Assembly (NCBI RefSeq): GCF_030345095.1
Contig: NZ_CP128360.1
Location: forward strand, 1,612,001 to 1,676,000
Direction of reading: 5' to 3'
From: Solwaraspora sp. WMMA2056
GTDB taxonomy: Bacteria > Actinomycetota > Actinomycetes > Mycobacteriales > Micromonosporaceae
Length of the DNA stretch: 64,000 nucleotides
The position numbers were made by a program, and so were the translations under genes. Shown here one piece after another: positions 26,128 through 36,700 of this stretch. Every line of letters begins with the position of its first letter. Within the stretch, counting starts at the first letter, position 1. Below the pieces are notes generated by a model. That model saw only the letters and a list, made by a program, of their open reading frames with translations, did not search any database and was not told where the DNA came from.

Positions 26128-29007
26128 GTGACGGGATCGAAGCAAGACGTCCGCAGGTCGATCGCGCCGGGGTCGGTCGTCGTGATCCGCGACGAAGAGT
26201 GGCTCGTCGTCGCGACCGAGGAAACCGCCGACCGCACCTTGGTGCACGTCCAGGGCCTCGGCGATCTGGTCCGCGACACCACCGCCTCGTTCTATGACTC
26301 CCTCGACACGATCATGCCGCTGGAGCCGGCGGAGGCCACGGTCGTGGCCGACGACAGCCCGCGCTACCGCACCGCGCGGCTGTGGCTGGAATCGACGATC
26401 CGCAAGACGGCCGTACCGCTCGGCACCCGGGCGTTGTCGGTTGCCACCCGTGGCCTGGCCGACGCGCTCAGCTACCAGCAGTCGGCGGTGCGCAAGGCGC
26501 TGGCTCCGGAGAACCTGAGACCCAGGATCCTGCTCGCCGACGCGGTCGGCCTCGGCAAGACCCTCGAAATCGGCATGATCTTGTCGGAGTTGGTCCGCCG
26601 GGGGCGCGGTGACCGGATCCTGGTGGTGACGCCCCGGCACGTCCTGGAGCAGATGCAGCACGAGCTGTGGACCCGTTTCGCGTTGCCGTTCGTCCGGCTG
26701 GACTCCGCCGGCATCCAGCGGGTGCGGCAGAAGCTGCCAGCGACCCGCAACCCGTTCACCTACTACAAGCGGGCGATCATCTCGATCGACACGCTCAAGT
26801 CCGATCGGTACGTCGCCAGCCTGCGCAAGCAGCGGTGGGACGCGGTGGTCATCGACGAGTCGCACAACCTGTCGAACACCGCGACGCTGAACAACCGGCT
26901 GGCGCGGCTGCTCGCCCGCAACGCGGAGGCCCTGATCCTCGCGTCGGCGACGCCGCACAACGGCCGGGCGGATTCCTTCGCCGAGCTGCTGCGGCTGCTG
27001 GACCCGTCGGCGGTGCCACCCGACGGCACCCTCGACCGCGAGGAAGTGCGGCGGCTGGTGGTGCGCAGACACCGGCACAGCCCGGAGGTCGCGCAGGTCG
27101 TCGGCGCGGACTGGGCGAAACGGCAGGAACCCAACAACGTGCTCGTGCCGGCCACGCCCGCCGAGGACGCCGTCGCCCGCGAGCTGGAGGAAGTCTGGCT
27201 GTGGCCAGGCAAGGGCGGCAGCCCGTACTCGGGGCAGAACGCGTCGCTGTTTCCGTGGACGCTGGCCAAAGCGTTCCTGTCGTCCCCGGCCGCGCTGCGG
27301 GAAACCATCGAGGGCCGGCTGGGCCGGCTCGGGCACGACGACCGGGCCGACGTCGAGCGTCAGGCGCTGCGGCGGCTCGCCGCGCTCAACGAGCAGACCC
27401 TGCGCCAACCGTCGGCGAAGTACACGCGCCTGGTCGCCCACCTGAAGGAGATCGGCGTCGGCCGGGGATCGCCGGCCCGCGCGGTGGTCTTCGCCGAACG
27501 GCTGGAGACGCTGCGCTGGCTGCATCGCAGCCTGCCGAAGGACCTCGGTCTGCCCGCCGACGCCGTCGAGATCATGCACGGCGGCCTCGCCGACGACGAG
27601 CAGCAGCGCATCGTCGAGGCATTCAAGCAAGAGAAGACGGCGGTACGGGTGCTCGTCACCGGCGACGTCGCCTCCGAAGGTGTCAACCTGCACGCGCAGT
27701 GCCACGAGCTGGTCCACTACGACATCCCGTGGAGCCTGATCCGCATCGAGCAGCGCAACGGCCGGATCGACCGGTACGGGCAGAAGCACCCACCCCGGGT
27801 CACCGCGCTGCTGCTGGACCCGTCGAGCGAACGCTTCGCCGGCGACGTACGGATCCTCGCGAAGCTGGTGGAGAAGGAAGACCAGGCGCACACCGCGCTC
27901 GGTGACGCCGCCTCGCTGATGGGCTGCTACGACGTCAAGGGGGAGGAGGACGAGATCCGGGCGGTGCTCGCCGGGAAGAAGACCCTCGACGACGTCGTAC
28001 GCCCGGTCGAGAAGGTCGCCACCGGCAACGACCTGGCCGCGATGTTCAGCCAGCTCTTCGACGCCCCCGCCGCCCCGGGCCCGCAGTCGACGGGCCCTGT
28101 GGCCGACGTCGCCGATCTCGACTCCGGCCTCTACCCCGACGACGTGTCCTACCTGGAGGACGCGCTGCAGGAGGCGTTCATCGAGCCGGCGGCCCCGCCG
28201 AAGAACGGGGGCGTCGGCTGGCGCCGCGACGCCGCGTTCGGCACCGTCGAGCTGACCCCACCACCGGACCTCGCGCAGCGCCTCGACGTGCTGCCACAGT
28301 CGTACCTCGCCGACCGGAAGGTCACCGAACGACTCGTGTTGGCCACCACCACGGCCCGAGGAAAGGACCGGCTCGCGGCGGCGTTGCGCGACGACAGCGA
28401 CTCGACCTGGCCGGACGCGCACTTCCTCAGCCCACTGCATCCGGTGCTGGACTGGGCGTCGGACCGGGCGTTGGCGGCGCTCGGCCGCAACGAGGTCTTC
28501 GCCGTCCGAGGCGCCGTCGACGCGCCCACGGTGCTGCTGCTCGGCACGCTCACCAACCGGCGTGGGCAGATCGTCTCGGCGGCCTGGCTGACCGCCGAGT
28601 TCCCGTCGCCGGACGAGCCGTCGTTCTCGCTGGTCTCCCCGCACGAGTCCGCCCGCGACGCGCTGCACGCCCTCGGCTGGGGCACGGCCCGCAACAACCC
28701 CGGTCCGGTCGCCGACGTCGAAACTCTGCAGCGACTCGTCGCCCCGGCGGTGCACGAAGCCGAACGGCACCTGCGCACCGTGTTCGAGGCGTCGAAGAAG
28801 GACGTCGCCCAACGGGTCGAACAGTGGTCTCAGCGGCTGGACCGCTGGGACGTGGAAGCAGACGCACTCATCCAACGCAGCGACATCAAGCAGCGCCGGG
28901 CCAGCGTCGAACAGGAACGCGACATGGTGCAGGCGATGGCGCCCGATCGACAGCTCGTACGACCGCTGCTGATGGTCGTCCCCGACATGGAAGGTGGCAA
29001 GCGGTGA
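26128..29007 (+). CDS. drmD: DrmD-like SNF2/RapA-type helicase
   Basis: A 959-residue SNF2-family ATPase. Motif I is ADAVGLGKTLEIGMILSEL near residue 145; motif II is VIDESHNLSN; motif III is LILASATPHNG. The C-terminal helicase lobe has VVFAERLETLRWLHRSL, VTGDVASEGVNLHAQCHELVHYD (split across the motif) and RIEQRNGRIDRYGQ. It is the first gene of a four-gene coupled operon and precedes an adenine-methylase-like gene, the order drmD-drmMI of class 1 DISARM. GTG start at 26128 with GGAG about ten bases upstream. Its stop overlaps the next start as GTGA. Confidence 0.8.
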   Translation: MTGSKQDVRRSIAPGSVVVIRDEEWLVVATEETADRTLVHVQGLGDLVRDTTASFYDSLDTIMPLEPAEATVVADDSPRYRTARLWLESTIRKTAVPLGTRALSVATRGLADALSYQQSAVRKALAPENLRPRILLADAVGLGKTLEIGMILSELVRRGRGDRILVVTPRHVLEQMQHELWTRFALPFVRLDSAGIQRVRQKLPATRNPFTYYKRAIISIDTLKSDRYVASLRKQRWDAVVIDESHNLSNTATLNNRLARLLARNAEALILASATPHNGRADSFAELLRLLDPSAVPPDGTLDREEVRRLVVRRHRHSPEVAQVVGADWAKRQEPNNVLVPATPAEDAVARELEEVWLWPGKGGSPYSGQNASLFPWTLAKAFLSSPAALRETIEGRLGRLGHDDRADVERQALRRLAALNEQTLRQPSAKYTRLVAHLKEIGVGRGSPARAVVFAERLETLRWLHRSLPKDLGLPADAVEIMHGGLADDEQQRIVEAFKQEKTAVRVLVTGDVASEGVNLHAQCHELVHYDIPWSLIRIEQRNGRIDRYGQKHPPRVTALLLDPSSERFAGDVRILAKLVEKEDQAHTALGDAASLMGCYDVKGEEDEIRAVLAGKKTLDDVVRPVEKVATGNDLAAMFSQLFDAPAAPGPQSTGPVADVADLDSGLYPDDVSYLEDALQEAFIEPAAPPKNGGVGWRRDAAFGTVELTPPPDLAQRLDVLPQSYLADRKVTERLVLATTTARGKDRLAAALRDDSDSTWPDAHFLSPLHPVLDWASDRALAALGRNEVFAVRGAVDAPTVLLLGTLTNRRGQIVSAAWLTAEFPSPDEPSFSLVSPHESARDALHALGWGTARNNPGPVADVETLQRLVAPAVHEAERHLRTVFEASKKDVAQRVEQWSQRLDRWDVEADALIQRSDIKQRRASVEQERDMVQAMAPDRQLVRPLLMVVPDMEGGKR

Positions 29008-32000
29008 GCGGCTCGGACGCGATCCTCGTCGGCGAAGGATGGATCTCGGAGCACTACTTCACCACCGAGGCCAAGGGCGAATCGTTCCGCGCCGAGGTCA
29101 AGAAGCGCCGCGACGCCTGGGACGCTGAAGCCAAGGAAGGCCGACCGACCCCGAGGTCTCGCTTCACCGAGGCCCGGCAGACCCTGGAAACCGAGCTGGC
29201 GACCCTGGCCGAGCTGCTCGACCCGGCCGCCAGCGCCGACCTGCGAGACGGCCGTACGGCTGACGACGTCGCTATCACCGTCCGCGAGCGACTGATCGAC
29301 GTGTTGGAGCTGACCGGCCACGGCCTGGTCCTGCACCGCGACGGGCCGCTGCTGCGGGTCTCCTCACCCGGCATCACCGACCGGGCGCCGCTGGTCGTCG
29401 TCTCGGCCCGCCCGGTGGCCGCCGTCGAGGAGCTGCTGGCCCGTGACGCGGCCACGCTGCCCGAACCGGTGAGCCTCACCGAGGACACCGAGGAGCTGAA
29501 GTCCGCCGCCCGGTTGGTGTCCGCGTTGTTCGTCGCCGACGACGCCCCCGACCTGGTCCTGGTGCTCGCCGGCCGATGGGCGCTGCTCGCCGAGCGGGAA
29601 CGCTGGGCCGAAGGCCGCTACCTCGCCGTCGACGTGCAGCTGGTCTGCGAACGCAACGACACGAAGAAGGGCGGGGAGATCGACCGGGCGTTGACCTGCC
29701 TCTCCGCACAGTCGATCGCCCCGGACGCCGACGGCAAGCTGTGGTGGCACGACATCCTCGCCGCCTCGGTCAAGCACACCGTCGGCGTCTCCAAGGACCT
29801 GCGCGACGGTGTCCGGCTCTCGATCGAGATCATCGCCAACGAGGTCGTCGACCGTCGCCGCGCCAAGGGGCTCCCACCGCTGCCGGCCAGCGAAGCCCAG
29901 CCGCTGGCCAAGCAGTCGCTGCGGTTCCTCTACCGCATCCTGTTCCTGCTGTACGCCGAGGCGTCCCCCGAGTTGGGCGTGCTGCCGGTCGGTGCCGGCG
30001 AATACGACCAGGGCTACAGCCTGGACCGACTGCGGGACCTGGTCCAGGTGGAGTTGGCCACCCCACGCGCCCGCAGCGGCACCCACCTCTACGAATCGCT
30101 CGGTGTGCTGTTCCGCCTGGTCGACAAGGGGCACCAGCCGGACGCAGTCGCTGCCCTGGAGGCCGACGCCGCCGATGACGACGCTCCGTTGGCCGCCGAA
30201 GGACTGACCTTCAACGCGCTGCGCGCCGATCTGTTCCGCCCAGAGGCCACCGTCCACATCGACGCCGTCGGCCTGGGCAACGTCGCCCTGCAGCAGGTCC
30301 TCACCCACCTGCTGCTCAGCAAGGAGTCACGCGGCAAGGACCGAGGTTTCATCTCGTACGCCGAACTGGGCATCAACCAGCTCGGCGCGGTCTACGAGGG
30401 GCTGATGTCATACACCGGCTTCTTCGCCGAAACCGACCTGTACGAGGTCGCCAAGAACGGCGACTCGTCCAAGGGCTCCTGGGTGGTGCCCACCGACCGG
30501 GTGGACGGCATCTCCGCCGCCGACTTCGTCAAGGCAACCGACCCGCAGACCGGCGAGCGGAAGCCGGTGCTGCACCCGGAAGGCTCGTTCGTCTTCCGGC
30601 TCGCCGGCCGTGAACGCCAGCAATCCGCGTCGTACTACACCCCCGAGGTGCTGACCCGCTTCACCGTCGGCCAGGCCCTGGAGGAGCTGCTCGACCAGGA
30701 CGGCCGCACCACCAAGGCCGCCGAAATCCTGGAGATGACCGTCTGCGAGCCGGCGCTCGGCTCCGGTGCGTTCGCCATCGAAGCCGTCCGGCAGCTCGCC
30801 GACCAGTACCTCAAGCGTCGCCAAGCCGAGCTGGGCATCCGGATCGACCCCGACGAGTACCCGCGTCGGTTGCAGGAAGTCAAGGCGTACCTGGCGCTGC
30901 ACAACGTCTACGGCGTAGACCTCAACGCCACCGCCGTCGAGCTGGCCGAGATCTCGCTCTGGCTGGACACCATGGTCGAAGGCCTGGCCGCACCGTGGTT
31001 CGGCCTGCACCTGCGACGTGGCAATTCCCTCGTCGGCGCCCGCCGGGCCGTGTACCGGCGCAACCAGGTCAGTGACAAGTCGTGGCTCGGCGCGGTGCCG
31101 ACCGACGTGCCACTGACCTCCCTGGTCGAAGACATGGACGCCGGACGTGTTGCCAGCGGCGGCATCCACCACTTCCTGCTGCCAGCTGACGGCTGGGGAG
31201 CCGCTGCCGACGCCAAGGAAGCCGCTGCACTCGCCCCCGTGGCCGCGAAGCGGCTGAAGTCGTGGCGCAGCAGCGTCAAGTCGAAGCCCAGCCAGCAGCA
31301 GGTCAACACGCTGGTCGAGCTGGCGCACCGGGTCGAGGTGCTCTGGCAGATCGCCTACCGTCGGCTGAGCATCGCCGAACGGGAGATTCGGCGGGCGATC
31401 CCGGTCTGGGAAGCGGGCGACCTGCCGGCGGGTGGCGGCGTGCAGCGGGAGCAGATCGAGGCCGCACTCGCCGACCCCGACGGCGCCTACCAGCGGTTGC
31501 GTCGGGTGATGGACGCCTGGACCGCGCTGTGGTTCTGGCCGCTGACCGACGAGATCACCACGGTTGACGGGGCACGGGTCGCGCCACCCACCATGACGGA
31601 ATGGATTGCCGGGTTGCGTGATTTGCTCGGGCGCAGCCCTGAGCTGCGCAAGACTTCCATGCCACGCGAGACGCTCGCCGCCAGCGCAAGCTGGGACGAG
31701 CTGAACGAGGGCGAGAAGATCGACCTCGGCTTCGCGAACGCCCTTCCCATGGTCGACGTGCTGCGGAAGCACCCGTGGCTGGTGGTGTGCGAGCGGGTCG
31801 CCGACCAGCAAGGCTTCTTCCACTGGAACCTCGACTTCGCCACCGTCTTCGCGCGCGGCGGCTTCGACCTTCAAGTCGGTAACCCACCCTGGGTCCGACC
31901 TATTGTCGACATTCCTGCCCTACTGGCCGAGGGCGATCCGTGGTGGCAACTTGCCGTCAAGCCGAAGCAAGCTCAATTAGTGGCCCGACGAGAAACCACC

Positions 32001-33734
32001 CTCAGCTTGCCGGGAATCCAGAACTTGGTGGTTGACGGGGTATCGGATATTTCCTGTATCGCCGAGTTTGTTGGATCTCTCGAGCAATATCCTCAACTGC
32101 GAGGACTTCAGCCGGATCTCTATCGTTGTTTCATTGAGCAAATGTGGCGGAATTCATCTTCCCATGGTGCCGTGGGTCTGATTCACTATGAGAGTCATTT
32201 CACTGACGAAAGGGCTGGCGCCTTCCGATCTGAGGTGTACTTGCGACTTAGGCGTCATTGGCATTTTGTGAACGAGTTGCAGCTCTTTGAAATTCTGCAT
32301 AATAACCATTATGGGCTGTCGGTTTTTGGGTCGCGTCGAGATGAAGTCGGTTTCTATCAGGCTGCATGGCTTTACCATCCGGATACTGTTCTGCGCTCAT
32401 TTGACCATGATGGATCGGGTCCGGAGCCTGGGCTTAAAGACCTTGGAGGTAAATGGGATCTGCGTCCGCAGCGCGACCGGATTACCTACGTCACAGATGA
32501 AACGCTGGCAACCTGGCATGCGATCCTTGAGCTGCCGGAGGTGCCGATTCGACAAACTCGAATGGTGTATGTGGTCAATCGTTCGACTGCGTCGGCTCTA
32601 GACAAGCTGTCCCGAGCGAGGAGAATTGGTAGTCTTGGTCCGGCATATTCTGCGGGGTGGCATGAGAAGAATGGGAGAAGCGGGGGGTTTTTCGAATCGG
32701 AGTGGGGTGAGCCAAAGAAATGGGATGATGTTATCCTGCAAGGGCCACATATTTTTGTCTCCACTCCGTTCTACAAGGTGCCGAACCGTACGATGCTTCA
32801 TCACCAGGACTGGTCTGCCGTGGACTTCGAGGGGCTCCATTCTTCGGCGGTTCCTGTCACATCCTATAAGCCGAGAGGTGACCTGCTCCGGTACGACCAA
32901 AACTACACGCGTTGGGGCGAGGCTACCTCGCGTTCTGCGCGTGAGTTCTACCGTGTCGCATGGCGAAAGATGGCGTCGAATACAGGTGAGCGGACACTGA
33001 TTCCCGCAATCATCCCACCTGGTGCGGCTCATGTCGATAGCGTTCTGTCATTCGCATTTCTCGACGACGGATTTCGGTCGCTAGTGTCGGTTGCTGGGTT
33101 TGCTTCTTCGTTGGTCTCGGATGTGATTGTTCGAGCGGCACCTAAGGCTAATATCCGTTTTTCTACGGTCGCTCGATTGCCAATGTTTGCAGATCATCTT
33201 TTGTACGATGAGCTTGCCTTGCGCGTGCTTAGGCTTAATTGTTTAACGGACGCCTACGCTGAACTATGGATTAATTGCTACGTTGATGGATTTCGTGAAG
33301 CGAGATGGGCCGGTGGCTTCGTGCGCAACCGGCATGAACCTCTCGGTGACGTCAATGCTGATTGGAGTCCTGGGGTCCCGCTGCGTGTCGCTACTGATCG
33401 GAGACAGGCGCTCATTGAGATCGATGCCTTAGCTGCGTTCATGCTTGGGCTGACCGCCGACGAGCTGTGCACGATCTACCGGACACAGTTTTCCGTCCTC
33501 TATGGTCACGATCGCAACGTCTACTACTACGACGCCAACGGGCGACTCGTTCCGAACTCGGTGTTGAGCGTGTGGCGGAAGAAGGGTGACCGGATCACCG
33601 AGGAGGAGCGGACCGCGATCAACCAGGCGGGCAACACGTACACGTACGAGCTGCCGTTCGTGACCCTGGACCGGGAGGCGGACATGCGGCAGGCGTACGC
33701 CCACTTCGAGCAGCTGATGCGGGAGCGCACGTGA
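29004..33734 (+). CDS. drmMI: Large N6-adenine DNA methyltransferase-like protein (DrmMI-like)
   Basis: A 1576-residue protein of the Eco57I/PglX-like class. The N-terminal 550 residues include DIQ-like DVQLVCERND and a helical region. Motif I is CEPALGSGAFAIEAV near residue 580, YGVDLNATAVELAEISLWLD follows, and catalytic motif IV is QVGNPPWVRP near 958. The region from about residue 960 to 1480 should be the target-recognition part; it is far less G+C-rich than the rest of the gene. It would methylate adenine in a specific site to mark host DNA. GTG at 29004 overlaps the SNF2 stop; its own stop overlaps the next start. Confidence 0.82.
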   Translation: MSGSDAILVGEGWISEHYFTTEAKGESFRAEVKKRRDAWDAEAKEGRPTPRSRFTEARQTLETELATLAELLDPAASADLRDGRTADDVAITVRERLIDVLELTGHGLVLHRDGPLLRVSSPGITDRAPLVVVSARPVAAVEELLARDAATLPEPVSLTEDTEELKSAARLVSALFVADDAPDLVLVLAGRWALLAERERWAEGRYLAVDVQLVCERNDTKKGGEIDRALTCLSAQSIAPDADGKLWWHDILAASVKHTVGVSKDLRDGVRLSIEIIANEVVDRRRAKGLPPLPASEAQPLAKQSLRFLYRILFLLYAEASPELGVLPVGAGEYDQGYSLDRLRDLVQVELATPRARSGTHLYESLGVLFRLVDKGHQPDAVAALEADAADDDAPLAAEGLTFNALRADLFRPEATVHIDAVGLGNVALQQVLTHLLLSKESRGKDRGFISYAELGINQLGAVYEGLMSYTGFFAETDLYEVAKNGDSSKGSWVVPTDRVDGISAADFVKATDPQTGERKPVLHPEGSFVFRLAGRERQQSASYYTPEVLTRFTVGQALEELLDQDGRTTKAAEILEMTVCEPALGSGAFAIEAVRQLADQYLKRRQAELGIRIDPDEYPRRLQEVKAYLALHNVYGVDLNATAVELAEISLWLDTMVEGLAAPWFGLHLRRGNSLVGARRAVYRRNQVSDKSWLGAVPTDVPLTSLVEDMDAGRVASGGIHHFLLPADGWGAAADAKEAAALAPVAAKRLKSWRSSVKSKPSQQQVNTLVELAHRVEVLWQIAYRRLSIAEREIRRAIPVWEAGDLPAGGGVQREQIEAALADPDGAYQRLRRVMDAWTALWFWPLTDEITTVDGARVAPPTMTEWIAGLRDLLGRSPELRKTSMPRETLAASASWDELNEGEKIDLGFANALPMVDVLRKHPWLVVCERVADQQGFFHWNLDFATVFARGGFDLQVGNPPWVRPIVDIPALLAEGDPWWQLAVKPKQAQLVARRETTLSLPGIQNLVVDGVSDISCIAEFVGSLEQYPQLRGLQPDLYRCFIEQMWRNSSSHGAVGLIHYESHFTDERAGAFRSEVYLRLRRHWHFVNELQLFEILHNNHYGLSVFGSRRDEVGFYQAAWLYHPDTVLRSFDHDGSGPEPGLKDLGGKWDLRPQRDRITYVTDETLATWHAILELPEVPIRQTRMVYVVNRSTASALDKLSRARRIGSLGPAYSAGWHEKNGRSGGFFESEWGEPKKWDDVILQGPHIFVSTPFYKVPNRTMLHHQDWSAVDFEGLHSSAVPVTSYKPRGDLLRYDQNYTRWGEATSRSAREFYRVAWRKMASNTGERTLIPAIIPPGAAHVDSVLSFAFLDDGFRSLVSVAGFASSLVSDVIVRAAPKANIRFSTVARLPMFADHLLYDELALRVLRLNCLTDAYAELWINCYVDGFREARWAGGFVRNRHEPLGDVNADWSPGVPLRVATDRRQALIEIDALAAFMLGLTADELCTIYRTQFSVLYGHDRNVYYYDANGRLVPNSVLSVWRKKGDRITEEERTAINQAGNTYTYELPFVTLDREADMRQAYAHFEQLMRERT

Positions 33735-36700
33735 GCGAGCTGCTCCCCACCCACCAGGCGGACCGGATCCGGCACAGCCTCGTCGACTACCTGACGACGA
33801 CGTTCGGACTCACCGACGGCGACGCCCGCGACGGCCTGGACCGCTTTTTGTCCGACCCGGACACCGGCATGTTCAAAGGCCCCTACGTGCGGCTGCGACT
33901 GCCGTACCGGCCCGCCGACGCCGGCTGGCGGGACACCCTGGAGTGGTACGAAGGCTTCCCACCGCCGTACGGCCATCAGGCCGCCGCGTTCGCCCGGCTC
34001 GCCTCGGCTGCCGGCGGGCAGCCGCGCCGGCCGCTGCCGACCCTGGTCACCACCGGCACCGGCTCCGGCAAGACCGAGGCGTTCCTGGCGCCGATCCTGG
34101 ACCACGTGCTGCGGGCTCGCCGCGACGGGGTCACCGGAATCAAGGCGTTGATCCTCTACCCGATGAACGCGCTCGCCAACGACCAAGCGGCCCGGTTGAC
34201 GAAGCTGCTGGTCGAGCAGCCCGACCTGGCCGAGGTGACCGCCGCGCTCTACACCGGGCAGGCCGGGGAGACCCGGCCGGCGGTGAGCGCCGACGGGCTG
34301 ATCACCGACCGGGGGATCATCCGGGACACCGCGCCGGACATCCTGCTGACCAACTACAAGATGCTCGACCAGCTGCTGCTGCGAGTCGAGGACCAGGAGC
34401 TGTGGCGGCAGTCGGCGACCAGCCTGCGGTACCTCGTACTCGACGAATTTCACACCTACGACGGCGCGCAAGGCACCGACGTGGCGATGCTGCTGCGCCG
34501 GCTCGGCCTGGCCCTCAAGAGCCACTGGCGCGACGACGACCCGGCCATCGACGACGCCGCGCGCAGCCGGCCGCTGGGGTTGGCGACCCCGGTGGCGACC
34601 TCGGCGACCCTCGGCGACAAGGGCGACCCGCTGGTGATGCTCGACTTCGCCCACACCGTGTTCGGGGAGCGCTTCGGCGCCGACTCGATCGTCACCGAGA
34701 CCCGGCTCGACCTCGACGAGTGGTCCGACGGCGCGGCCGAGCAGATCGCCGCCGCCGACCTTCACCCGGTCGAGGTCGGCACGCTGGACGTGGCGGCCGC
34801 GCTCGACGCCGTCGCCGATCTCGGCCACGACCCGACCGGGGAACAGCTCGCCCGCCTCGTCCTCAGCCAGCTCTACGGCGTCGAACCGGAGCGGTTCGTC
34901 GGCGCTGACCCGCAACTGCTGCTCGCGCTCTGCCAGGCGCATCCGCTGGTGCACACTCTGGCCCGCGAGGCTGCACACGCCGTCGCCCTGGACGACCTCG
35001 CCGAACGGGTCTTCGGCGTCGGCCACCCGGCCCGCGCCCAGGCGCTGCTGACGCACGTGATCGCCATGCTCGGGCACGTCCGCGCGGTCGCCGGACGCGA
35101 CGCGCTCGCCGTCGACGTGCATCTGTGGATCCGGGAGCTGACCCGCATCGACCGGGCCGCCGCGACCGCCGCCCGGTTCCGGTGGAGCGACGACGGCCCG
35201 CCGATCCCCGGCGGCGACGCCGAAGACACCAGGCCGTCCTTCCCGGCCATCTTCTGCCGGCACTGCGGCAGATCCGGCTGGGGGATCGGCCTCGCCCCGG
35301 TCGGCAACAGCCTGACCCCTGACGACGACCACATCCGTCGCGACCACGCCGTCAAGGAGGGCCGGTTCCGGCCACTGCTGTACGCGCCAGCCGAAGCCGC
35401 CGCCAGCATCGACAGCGGCGAGCAGATCGACGGACTGGTGTGGTTTTCGATCCGCAGCCGGGAACTGCTCACCAGCGTCGCCGACGACGACCGGGAGCTG
35501 CGCGACGGCTGGATCCTGCCGGTGCTGACCAACCTCGGCACCGACGCCGACCAGCAGAGCCGCAAGGACACCTGCCCGTCGTGCGGGCAGGAAGACGGCA
35601 TCCGGTTCCTCGGCAGCGCGGTCGCCACGCTGCTGTCGGTGTCGCTGTCGACGCTGTTCGGCTCGCCGACCCTCGACGCTCGAGAGAAGAAGGCGCTGGT
35701 CTTCACCGACTCGGTGCAGGACGCCGCGCACCGGGCCGGGTTCGTCCAGGCCCGGTCGCACACGTTGACGCTGCGGTCCGTGTTGCGGCACGCCGTCGCC
35801 GACGGGGAGCTGACCCTCGACGCACTCGTCGAGGAAGTGATCCGGCAGGCCGGCGACGACCCGTTCGCGCGCTACCGGGTCCTCGCCCCGGACTGCGCCG
35901 ACCGGGAGTCCTTCGTGGAGTTCTGGAAGGCCGGGAAGCTGCGTGCGGTGCCCGCGAAGGTGCAGGCGCGGGTGCGCAAACGGCTCGCGCTCGACGCCGC
36001 GTTGGAGTTCGGGCTGAACTCCCGCACCGGCCGGACCCTGGAGCTCACCGGCACGGTCGCCGTCGGAGTCAACGCCGGTGAACCGGCCCGGATGGCCGGG
36101 ACGGCCCGTGCCGTGCTCGACGGCACGTCCTGGCAGGCCGCGCTCGGCTCGACCGGGCCCGACGACGCGACCCTGGTGCGGTGGGTCCGTGGCCTGCTGG
36201 ACCGGATGCGCGCGCAAGGCGCCATCGACCACCCGTGGTTCGACCGCTACCGGGCCGAAGACGGCCGCGACTGGTCGATCTGGGGTGGGCGGCCGCGCAG
36301 CGACGGCATGCCGGCGTTCCCCCGGGACCGGCCCCGGCCCGCGTACCCGAAGGTCGGCGGCGGCGCCGGACCGGCCAACAGCGGACTGGACCCGGTGACC
36401 ACGCCACAATCCTGGTACGCCCGGTGGACGTCCCGCGTGCTCGACGTCTCCCCGCTCGACGGCGGCCGGCTCGCCCGGCAGCTGCTCGACCGGCTCGCCC
36501 GCGACGGGATCCTCAGCACGACGACCAGCGAATCCGGTGCCACCGTCTTCGCGATCCCCCCGTCTGCGGTCGTCGTCGCGCCCGTCGACGAAGCCGACCT
36601 GGCCGCCGGCCGGCACCTGCTGGTCTGCGACACCTGCCGGGCCATCACCCCGGGCACCGTCGACGTCGTCACCCAGCTCACCGGCGCACCCTGCCTGCAC

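Noticed and set aside
25555-28875. 1106-codon minus-strand frame across vsr and the SNF2 helicase
   Set aside because: Shadow of drmD on the opposite strand; no family motifs and low-complexity composition.
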